Assembly: GCF_018873765.1 (NCBI RefSeq)
Contig: NC_057918.1
Coordinates: 68,940,371 to 69,004,370, forward strand
DNA from: Telopea speciosissima
Taxonomy: Eukaryota; Streptophyta; Magnoliopsida; Proteales; Proteaceae
Reading direction: 5' to 3'
Length of the DNA: 64,000 nucleotides
Of this stretch, positions 23,917 to 33,680 are shown piece by piece. The translations under genes were made by a program, and so were the position numbers. The notes beneath the pieces are model-generated. The model had not been told where the DNA came from. It ran no database searches and saw nothing but the letters and a program-made list of their open reading frames with translations. How positions within the stretch are numbered: position 1 is the first letter of the stretch; each line of letters begins with the position of its first letter.

Positions 23917-24060
23917 CTCTAGGCTTAGATCTCCATTTCCTTAGCTATATTTCTTACCAATGGAGATATCATTGGTAAGCTAAGTGAGATCTTCATTATT
24001 CACCCAAGACCAATGTGTTGATCTCCATTTCCTTAGCTATATTTCTTACCAATGGTGCAG
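23905..24060. repeat. Rearranged junction at the right end of the array
   Basis: Just past the break in SPH copy 8 lies an imperfect palindrome centred near 23,970 (cttaccaatg / cattggtaag around a 7-base loop, with an outer pair gatctc...ttagc / gctaa...gagatc). It is followed by a direct repeat of 'gatctccatttccttagc' plus 'tatatttcttaccaatgg' (23,928 onward and again near 24,018). A short piece 'caagaccaatgtg', identical to part of the SPH signal-peptide region, lies between. The pattern resembles template-switching repair filler. Confidence 0.6.
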
Positions 24061-24902
24061 ATATTTAATTTTTTTTTAAGGAATTTAAAAAGTCAAATTT
24101 ATAAAACTAATTTGTAGGGTTTACAAAAAATATAATTAAGATTGCAATTGAAAGGAAACTAATGAACCAACAAGCAGCCCCAAGATCCATGTGGCACAAG
24201 TGGATATTAGTGTCAGCTAGGTAACAAGCCAGGCAGACCAATCACTGCTAACATTCAAAACTAGCTTTCCAAATTGTCTAAAAATTTACCAAATCCACAG
24301 GATCTATATGTGACCCTCTTCTTAGCTGCCCAAATATGCAGAGGCACAAATCAAGGCAAAACTAACTACAAATGCTTCTTGGTATTTAAAAGCTCCTTTC
24401 CCAGCTTATGTTGCATGAATTCATTCCCATAACAGTAAATAACATTACTTCTCAGGCGAAAGCTCTCCTGGATAGACTTTTATCACTTTAGGGTTTCAAG
24501 GAGCTATATTCAGGACTTGAGACAGAACAAATTTACACATTGGACCCCACATTCAATCTATTTTTTGAACACATCAGAAAAGCAGTTGCAGATACCAATT
24601 ATCTTTATGAAGTGTGATAAATTGTTTCACACGTGGCAAATTTCAACTCTTTAACTTTTCTCAACTACTGAGTTGTGATTCTGACTTCTGAGATATGGTC
24701 TATTGTTCTGTGATTCTAACTTCTAGGATATGGTTTATGAGAAATTTATAGCAATGGTTGAAAGAGGAAAATAAAGGAAATATTCACACCTGCTCAGCAT
24801 TAGTTTAGGAACATTATCTTTCATTTTTTCGGTGTACAGGAGGGAATCCAATATATCGAATTACCCACCACATAGCTTTCTTCAACAGATGAGTAAAATA
24901 AG
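24061..24902. other. AT-rich spacer and 3' flank of the FLIP-like gene
   Basis: No coding frame, RNA gene or transposon end was recognised. The last 100 bases before 24,903 are the probable 3' untranslated region of the minus-strand gene. Confidence 0.5.
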
Positions 24903-27900
24903 TCACCCACTATCTGCAAGATCCACCATTTGAGCAATCACCTCTTCAAGGCAAGAAAGGTGACTTGTAAGCTTCTCTTGCAATTCTTTGGATTCATAGT
25001 GCTGTTGCTGCCATAAAGCAAGACCTTCTCCAATAACCTTCAAACCATTCTGCATCAAAGCCACTCCTTCTCTTATTTCACCAGGAAGTTTTCTTTTCTT
25101 GTTTGGTTGGTTTTCCTCATTTAACTCCCTGATCTCTGTTCCTGGATCCACTAGATTAATATTTGAGACCTTAACAGTTTCTTTCAGCACCAGACCTTCT
25201 TTCAAAAGCAGCCCAAGTTGCTCTGCACATGGTTTAACTGCAACAATAGCTACTTCCTTCTCGAGAAAAACCTTCAGCTCAGACATAAACCTCTCTTCAT
25301 TTGCATCGTTCCCTGTCTCTACATTAAAAGAGAGAGCGGCATCTGGTGGTACAAATCTCCATAGTTGATTACAAGAAGTACGAGCTGCAAAATATCCGAA
25401 CGCTGTGATTGCCAAATGAACAAGCGCCCAGTGTCGTTCTCTTAACAACATGTGATACAACTCCCATATGGCACAGCAGTCTGCACTTCCCTCACCTTCT
25501 GCGATTTCCATGTGACCAAGACCTGCCATGAAAGAAGCTAGATGTGGTTTGCATTGATAAAATTGAGTATCTGAGGCTGCAGAACCTTTGACAAACAAGT
25601 TTTGAAGCTCAAGGATGACTTCTCTCATCTGATCAGATGCATATAGATGCTTGACATTAGAGATGATCCTTAAAGTCTGACTCAGAAGTGTAGAGAACAG
25701 GTTCTTTGTGAAACTATCCACAGCACTTCTGTAGCGATGAATAACATCAACTGTGAACTTCAGGGTCTTTGCATTAACATCAGTGGCATTGATATTGCTA
25801 GACGAACAAAAGAACAAAAACAAGAAAAATAAATTAAAATAAAGTTCTCCCCAGTAGAAGTCTCCATTTACATTTTGAAAGGACCATATAGCATTAATTT
25901 GAAGGAAATTGACTACTTACAGACAGTGTAAAGCAGACGACAGGGCATATACTGGTGCTCCAAGTCCACCTGAACTGCATGATCGTGAACCATCACACCA
26001 TAGTCTTTCATCATTAGTCTCTATGAAGCCAGAAAAGGATGTAATGATTCTCTGTGTTGCAATCTTTTTCAGGTTTTCTGACATCAAATTTAATGGGAAG
26101 CCTTCCATGAGGAAGGCTATGTACATAATAGATGATAAGTTAGATCTATCACTAATGATGGAATTGTAAACACGATCTATCACAGACTGGGTTGCACAAT
26201 GAATAATCATACAAATTGATCTCGCCATTTTCCTCAGGGCACAACCAGGCATTAGTGATGGTTCTGAAGATGCTATAACCTTGAATAGTGAACAAAATTT
26301 ATCAACAATTTCATTCACCATATCGATCTCGGCATGACGCACAATGAAGCACCAGAGTTCCACAATAATCTCCCAGCAAAGAAAGTGAGGATGAAGAAGG
26401 TTCTCAAGTAAGAAAGACTCCACCTCCCTCCAAGCTAAATCCGAAGATGCCAGAATCATGAATGTTTTCAATGCATGCAAGACAAAAGGAAACATGGACT
26501 GCCACACTACCTTTGCTGTCGATCCAGAACCACATAGCATTGGAACATGCAAAGCAAGAATAGTAGAATAGACGTACTCATCCATCAAAAAATCCAGTAG
26601 AAATCCAAGTTTTCTGGAGATGCCAATTCTTATATCTTCTTCAAGATCAGTAGAAGTTTTCAAAAGATCAAGAAACAAGATAACCCGGCCAAGCAGCAGG
26701 GTTCTTGTTCTGGGCTTAGTTTCACAATTCAAACAAAATATTTCATCCATTTCAGTTGTTGCACCACCAATTTCCTCATGATATGAACTAGAGTGGCTTT
26801 CATCGGTCAGCAACCAGTCCAAAATTTTGCATTTGGACTCATATTCAACCTCAGCCGAATTGAGTAAGGTGTGAAGAAGAAGAAAAGAAGTTGGCTCCAG
26901 AAGTTCTGCCAGTACTTCACTGGCAGCTTTCAGATGTGTTTCTTTGCTAAGTGAAATGCCAAAGCTTGAGATTATCAAGACACACACAGTTATCTCTTTA
27001 TATACTGTGAATGCTTGGCATGGGTATTGGGATGAAATTCGGATGGCATTAATCAGATAGAATTTTACTGGAAGGAATGCCTTTCTAGCTTCTGTTACAC
27101 CAATGGTTGTTTTGAGTGTAGAAAACCATTGTTCTGATGCACACCGCAAAGACTCGGTCACCAGTGAAATTAGGGTCAAGACAATATCGGAGACCTTTAC
27201 CTTTGCAGCTAGAATCCCCTTACCAAGCTGTAGCAAGCTAACAACACCTTTCCATGATGCATTGAGAATTGTCACCAGACTTCCACCACCAGTAGCTGCA
27301 ATGGTGCCTAACTCATGCAAACTTTCAATTGCACATGCTGTTATGTGGATGACATGATTCACATTATTGACCTTTTCGCTATCCATGGAGCCTTCGTCTT
27401 CCTGAATTCCCAAGTTGTATGAGTCCAAATTTAGAGCTTGTGAATACGCTCTGCACAGTCTTATAGCAGCATCCACAACCACCTGTGCCACCTTTAGTAC
27501 TTCTAAACCAACAGAAGGGATTCTCTGCGTGAGAACAAGAAAAACCTTTAGGTTAATCCTGACAACAATGGGCTAATAGTGCCTTCAATTTGGAATGACA
27601 TTTTTCACCACTAGGTGTGTTTTCCTACTTACGCATCCATAGAAATGGAGCAAACATGTGCATTTCATAAATGAAAACGTAATAAAATCTACATCCAGTT
27701 TTATAGATCATCAACTCAGCAATGATTAGGTTCTTAGTTTCCCAATTATGATAATGAAAGTTTCCCTCCAAGTGATGACTATTCTCTTCTTTCATTTTCC
27801 CGCTACTTCCATTTCAACACTAAAACATTTAAACACATTGATCTTGCCAAATTCAAATCCCTATAATTAGGTAATTCCTGAAATCAGGATTTGCATCCAA

Positions 27901-30900
27901 CCAAACAGGTTGCAACTGTTTTCTTTTTAATTTTCTAGATATTTGATTGAACTTTTTATTATTTTCTTAATTTCTTTAAAATTTACTATAATAAAGTAAA
28001 TCTCATTGATGAAATAGCTTATATAGCATTCAGGGAAACCCTCTAGTACCTTGATCTCTGAAATTGTGGCCTTTGTTAGGTTTAATTGTTCAGAAAAAAA
28101 CTTCTCAACAATAGGCATCACCAACTTCTCCCCCAAAATAGGCGACCTGGTCAAGGCTGAAAAGCAAGCAACAGAGAAACCCAACAAATCGAAGACCAAC
28201 TGCCAAAAAAGATCACAAAAATTAGGTAAGCACCGTAATCATCAATTCATTATAGCACATTGAAAGAAAATGAAAATCATGGTTGTTATTGGGATGGAGT
28301 TTCAGAATCACAAAAGGAGCTTGATATCACTAAAGAAGAAAGGACAAGAAGACCCTTTGCAAGGAAAAAGCCTACCATTACCATGAAGTAGACACAGCTG
28401 AGGTGAATAAAATAAAGGCACCATTGAATTAAACTACAAGAACAAGGGAATATATACAATGAGACTATAATAAAAAATTAATCCTAGAATAAATGCAGCT
28501 TGTGTAAAATATCACCAACCTGGAAAAAGAGATCGGTATGTTCTTCTTCTTGAGACTCTCCAATTGATATAAGTGTCATCTTTAGATGTTTTCCACACCA
28601 TATGCTTGCCTAACAAATGAAATCCAAGATATCATATAATCTATTAATACATTTTCCTGACAAGTTCACAAAATATAAATACTTAGGGTGTGGAAACAAA
28701 AGTACCTTGGTTCCAAGAGCAAGAAGTTGCCCTTGACATCCGGAGACATCAAATTTTAAGTATTTTGCAGCTACATGCAAAATAGTTTTATTTAACATGC
28801 ACTGGGATGCATCCAAGCATGTAAAATCCTCCCAAAGTGTCTAGGCCAGTGTTAAGATTAAAAACATGGTATTCAACAACCTCAAAAATAGAACATTTGT
28901 GAAACAGCTTAGACAATCACATATTGTTTCTGAAGAATCAAGGTAAGCAATGATCTGATGGCCACACCCAGCACCTAAAATCTAGAAACAGGAAATGCTT
29001 ATTTGTGCATATGTACTCCACTCATTGATATGGTGAACATAATTAGTCCACCACTCATTGATGGATTGTTCTTACTTGAGATATAACATAATTAGTCCAC
29101 CACTCATTGATAGATTGTTCTTACTTGAGATATATACTCCCAAACCCTGCTTAATAATGAAAAAAGCCTTTACTTTTGGACAGTTTGATGCATCAATTTA
29201 AGTGTATTTTTTGTGCTTTTAGTTGGGTGCATCATAAGTAAAGCAAGTCAAAAGAAAACATAGAAAATAGGCATAAAAGGGAGGGAGATATCAGACTTAG
29301 TCCAAACATTTCACTTGCCATGTCCATTCACATGTATGGCATAACACATGAACAGGAAAGAAATCTGTAAGAGGGAAGTGTTTTACAGGCCATAGAATAT
29401 CAGGCACCGGAAGAACATCTCACTGATATAAAATTATCCAAAACTATTATCCCATAGATCACAAGGTTTGAACGATTCCTAGCTGAAATAGATTCTGTCC
29501 TGTAAAGAAAATTTCTAATTAAACTGCTTAAACCAAATTAAAAAAATTCCTCTGAAGCTGCTGGTGGCAACATGATGCAATCATCAGTTAACATACAACA
29601 TAAATTTTGGGGATGCAAACATATCCTACTTGTTGGACTTTCCTTCAAGTTTGAATGGTCAAAAGTTTCTTTAAACTTCCTTTCAACTAATGAATACCAT
29701 TGCTGAAGCAAACATATTTTTCCCTTTGGCTTCTTGAAAGAGGCATCATAATGAAGGAAAATTGAAGAAGCTAATTTTTCCAAAGTTGTTTAGGTTTCAA
29801 TATGATAGTGGAATTGGATGAAATTTACACCATAGAATATTAATTCAATAGGACACAAATATGTCATGTAAAAAAAGTAAGAGTCCACACGTATAATGAG
29901 GGACATGCGATATTCCTTTACTTTTTTGGGGTCACATTTATGGTGTAGAATCCTCTTCTATTTTTGAGTGATAGAGTCCTTCACCCTTTTGCGAGGTGTG
30001 TTTACATGTATCATAGTCTACTTATTTTGGTATTTTATTGACAATGTTCCTGTATCTGAATTCTGAAGTATAAGAGAATTCTACTTCCAGTTCAACTTCT
30101 AACAAATTAGCTTTTGAGAAGACAGCAGGTAAAACTCTTATCTTTGTTGTAATCATACATGTTCTAGTAGTGTTATATTTTGTCCATGTTTTGAGAGTTC
30201 ATGGAGATCTTTCCAATTATTATCAATATACTTTCGAAGGTTAAATGTCCAGAGAGAACGAGCAAGAAGTTGAGCTAGACTTTTAGTGACACAGCTTTGC
30301 TGGACAGTATTAGGACAAACAAACACAACTTCACAAACAACAAAACTAATAGCATGACCTAAAAAGTGAAGAAACAGAATAAACTGGATACTGCAAGAAA
30401 ATCAGCAAGAGAAGACAAATCAGTCTTCTCAGATAGGTCCAAATCCCCAAGTTGGCTGAGAAGATGAATTCGATTTTCAACAATCTGTATAAGACAAAAA
30501 GGTCAAGTTTTAACAACACAGCTGTACAAGATTCATTAGTTGGCTTGAAGTACAACAAACAACATTAAAATTCCTATATATTTAAACTATAGAGAACATG
30601 ATTGTTTAAAAAAACAGGCTCAGATTATGTGCAAAGCAACATTATGATTAGAACTGATACATTACACTGTAACAGTTAACTAAAAAAGTTAGGAAGTATC
30701 AATAACAAGTAACGAATATATTAGAAACTAAAAGTGTTCCAAAATGTTGTTTCTTAGCATGAAATCAAATTCATCATGTTTCCCTGAATATTGTCATGGA
30801 AACATAACGAGACACCAAAAAATAAAATAACAATAACACAAGAGAACACATCAATCTGATAATAAGAAACCCCTTCAGCTGTCTAAGTTGAACTACTGGT

Positions 30901-32493
30901 TTCCAATGCCTCCCATCAAACAGCTCGGTATAACAGTGAATAGATACACTTTACACAGCACCATAGCTTTACTTGGCAATATCAGAAATTCAGAATAAGT
31001 GATTTACAGCAGTGTTATGATGCTAATCAGTTAATGATAAACAGATTGGAAAAATATGTAGAATCATGACAGTGTATTGTTAATACTCTGCATCCAGCAG
31101 TATTGTCAGTGCAGAGTCTACAGACATCAACTGAAATGGAGGGTATTTTTCCTACATACTGTACTGCATTACGTTATCCTGAGTTTGGAGGTTGAAGAGT
31201 GTAATAGTAAGCAGTGTTGCACTGTCCACACCTCTGCCTGACGGTTAGAAATTTCACTTAATGATTATATGATTTGGATTTTGCTCTATAATTGGCATAG
31301 AGTGCTGATAGCTCAAGCCTTGACAACAAGCAGTTAAGTTTTTTATGCACGTAAGCAGATTATAGAGTTACAGACTACTACTTCAAGCATGAAGAGGTGA
31401 CACTCAAAGGTGATACAATGTACTGACCAATAAAGGTACAGAGAATGCTTCAATAAATTAACATATTACAGTTTCAAGGTTAAAGAATTATGTTCGCCTA
31501 TTACAGCTCTAGCATGAGCGAGTAAATACAACTGCCAGTCATCTAGGTAACTCAGGATTTGAGATTCAGCTATCAGTACTCTGCAGTTCAGGGCTGTCTT
31601 CAGTTCAAAGCATTCTTAATCTCAGAGCACTGTGAAGACAATCCCTTGTTAGTTCCCAAATGGTTCAGGAAGAAGGAATCTCCTAGAAGATACAAACTGC
31701 AAACTTATTTCAGGGTTCAGTTTGTCAGACTTCATAGTGAGTATTTGAGCACGAGAATATTCTTGAACTAACAATGGAGATGTTGAGGAGATTTACAGGA
31801 GGTTGGAGTTCTTGCATCCAATCAGATTAGTCAGGCTTGTCCAACCTTGTGCAACATCAAGTAAACAATTCTCTTGGTATGAGGCCAAGAAACCCCATAT
31901 TCGGCACTTGACCAATAATATGATAATATCATCTCTTACTTAGAAGTACTACAGCAAGTCTAGCCAATGAGTCGAGCTTCAAATTTACAAAATCCACTTA
32001 ATTTTCATAATTAGTAGCGTTGCAAAGTAATAACCTGCCATTTCCAGTCCATCAACACACAGGAGTATGGAACGTAACAAACTGAAATTGAAGGGAAAAA
32101 AAAATGATAATGATGAAAATTAAGCATCAGTCCTTGGTTTCCTTGAACATCAAAGCCAGTTCCATCGTTTGTTAAAATTTCACAGAAAATCAAATCAATC
32201 AATGTTTTATGAGCTTTTAACATACATTTGGTTCAATCAGTTCAGCATATTCTGGTGAGATTAAAAGCAATAAGTCTAGCCATCCATGATTTCAAAACAA
32301 TTTCACTAAATGACATAAAGAAGGCGAAATGTCACTCCTAATCTAAAGAAATATCGGGGATGACAAATGGAGAGAGATTGAAGAGGGACTGAAACGGACT
32401 GAATTAAGTTTCAGGTGAATAGAAGCTTACATCTGAAGCTTTGATGGCCTGCAGTAAGCTTTCGACGTCGTTATTCGCTCCTTCTCCATCCAT
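24903..32493 (-). CDS. FLIP: FLIP / FIRRM (C1orf112) homologue, FIGL1-interacting regulator of recombination
   Basis: Seven exons join in frame: 32493-32431 (MDGEGANNDVES..., 21 codons), 30484-30392, 28840-28706, 28609-28520, 28199-28050, 27524-25921 and 25797-24903. Every junction has GT...AG; all introns are phase 0 except the last, which splits a Leu codon. The product is about 1,009 aa, rich in alpha-helical repeats, without signal peptide or membrane span. Family hallmarks seen: TLWEDFTCLDASQCMLNKTI and ASIWCGKHL in the N-terminal part, ELWCFIVRHAE in the middle, and near the C-terminus RERHWALVHLAITAFGYFA, which lines up with the R-W-L...AF..FA block of human FIRRM. From established work, FLIP binds the AAA-ATPase FIGL1 and limits RAD51/DMC1-driven strand invasion, holding down crossovers. 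The length fits the plant protein. It is single copy here and unrelated to the neighbouring array. Exon 1 lies about 1.9 kb from exon 2; a further small exon cannot be excluded but is not needed. Confidence 0.85.
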
Positions 32494-32495
32494 CT

Positions 32496-32521
32496 TCTCT
32501 CTCTCTCTCTCTCTCTCTGTC
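32496..32521 (-). repeat. CT/GA microsatellite in the FLIP-like 5' leader
   Basis: A run of about ten ct dinucleotides lies 3 bases upstream of the ATG (as GA on the coding strand). GA-rich leaders are common in plant genes, so this is probably transcribed. No TATA box was picked out. Confidence 0.6.
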
Positions 32522-32639
32522 TCTGGTTTTCCCGCCTCGTGAAGTAAATCTGTTTGTGTTTAAAATTTGTTTAATATAGGGTTCCCGGCACAAAGCCACA
32601 AAGGGCATGACTGGTGGAAGGATGAAGTTTTCATCCTTT

Positions 32640-32950
32640 CATCCTGCCATGACCCAATCTTTTTTTTTTTTGGGAAATTTACTGTCCCCTCCCCTTATTA
32701 CACCTTAATGACGGTCGCCTCCCCTCATATTGAGCAATAACACTCCCCTCCCCTAAAATGGAAAGATTCTATCAACTGTACCCAGTCCGTGAAAAAACAC
32801 TGTTAAGTGATGAGATCAACTTTAATATATTCATTTAAACCCAAAAATACCCTTATATAGTGTGATATCCCAAGATTACCCTCCCTAATGCCCTTCTTCT
32901 TCTTCTTCTTCCTGCAATGTCATCTGCCCCCAACCTTTATTGGAACATAA
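32640..32950. other. Upstream region of the FLIP-like gene with a transposon-end-like sequence
   Basis: Between about 32,675 and 32,760 'gggaaatttactgtcccctcc' and following C-rich text resemble the 'gggaaaattt...cacccc' type of Mutator-like terminus seen at 33,681. No matching opposite end was found. The rest is AT-rich with a TTC microsatellite near 32,893. Confidence 0.35.
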
Positions 32951-32952
32951 CC

Positions 32953-33141
32953 AATTCAGATCCTCTACGGCGCGCTACTCATGGCGGCCTGAGTGGCGCA
33001 CAAACAGGGTGCGCTGAAATGACCGCCTTACCCCTGCCCGAGCGCCTTGCCCGAGCAGTGGGTAAGGCGGTCATTGCGTTGCGCCCTATTTGTGTGCCGC
33101 TCAGGCCGCTACGGATAGCGTGTCTTAGACGATCTGGATCC
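32953..33141. mobile_element. Hairpin MITE, Mutator-like, copy A
   Basis: About 189 bp with near-complete inverted symmetry. The left arm (caattcagatcctctacgg...gcggcctgagtggcgcac) mirrors the right arm (...gtgccgctcaggccgctacgg...gatctggatcc), with an inner pair ccgccttaccc / gggtaaggcgg. Flanks gaacataac and aaacacaac are a degenerate 9-bp duplication. Related copies are at 43226-43415 and, half, at 41115-41220. Confidence 0.75.
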
Positions 33142-33200
33142 AAACACAACCCATATGTAGAGGAGTCTTTGAGATCAGAACCCAAAGACTTCTGATCTCT

Positions 33201-33329
33201 GAGTCTTTGGATGGAAGCATTATCAGCAAAATTGAAGGTGAAAGTGTGGTTGATCGGTTGAAACAACAGGTTGAGTATGACCGGAAATCAATGGGTGCTT
33301 TGTACAAGGATTTGGAGGAAGAAAGAAAT
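33201..33329 (+). pseudogene. Fragment of a GTD-binding (zein-binding) domain, myosin-binding protein family
   Basis: In frame, the plus strand encodes ESLDGSIISKIEGE, SVVDRLKQQVEYDRKSM and GALYKDLEEERN. This is the characteristic start of the GTD-binding coiled-coil domain (DUF593) of plant myosin-binding/FLOURY1-like proteins, which tether myosin XI to organelles. The family resemblance stops sharply after EEERN, where normally a long coiled coil follows, and upstream there is only MITE sequence. No start codon precedes it. It is a one-exon scrap sitting 60 bp beyond a hairpin MITE and 60 bp before an unrelated gene fragment on the same strand. Confidence 0.8.
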
Positions 33330-33388
33330 GTTGAGGTTGTTGCTCTTTTCTTCGGTCAAATTTTTTATAGACGCAGAGAGAGAGGGAG

Positions 33389-33540
33389 ATGGCTTCAGGT
33401 TGGGGGATCTGACAAGAAACAAGGGAAGGTGCTACGACTTCCGGACAAACTTCAACCAGTGTATGTCTTGTTGCAGAGAGCCCAAAAAGACTGCACTTCT
33501 GAGGGAAGACTATCTCAAGTGCCTTCACCATTCCAAGGAG
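33389..33540 (+). pseudogene. Fragment of NDUFS5 (15-kDa complex I iron-sulfur protein 5)
   Basis: ATG at 33389 begins MASGWGI, then a one-base frame change leads into NKGRCYDFRTNFNQCMSC, CREPKKTALLREDYLK and CLHHSKE, the first exon of plant NADH dehydrogenase iron-sulfur protein 5, an accessory complex I subunit. The first CX9C (CYDFRTNFNQC) is intact, but the cysteine that normally starts the second CX9C (PKDCTLL in the family) is replaced (PKKTALL). The exon ends exactly at a GT (gtctgttc) and the second exon is absent. A pyrimidine-rich tract ending in tatag precedes the leader. Frameshift, lost cysteine and missing exon make it a dead fragment carried as genomic DNA. Confidence 0.8.
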
Positions 33541-33680
33541 GTCTGTTCATTTCATACCCCCTTTCTTCCATCTATCTCGTTCAAATCGTTTGTACATATT
33601 CTTCCCCTATTTCAGTAAGATGTGCATCAACACATTGATCCGCTGATGTTTGGAACGATTCTTTGTTCTATTTTCCTTTT

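Noticed and set aside
29538-29783. Minus-strand frame of 81 codons within the second intron of the FLIP-like gene
   Set aside because: It starts at a TTG after an in-frame stop, has no usable splice sites that keep the FLIP frame, and exons 2 and 3 already join smoothly (DFLA-TLWEDF).
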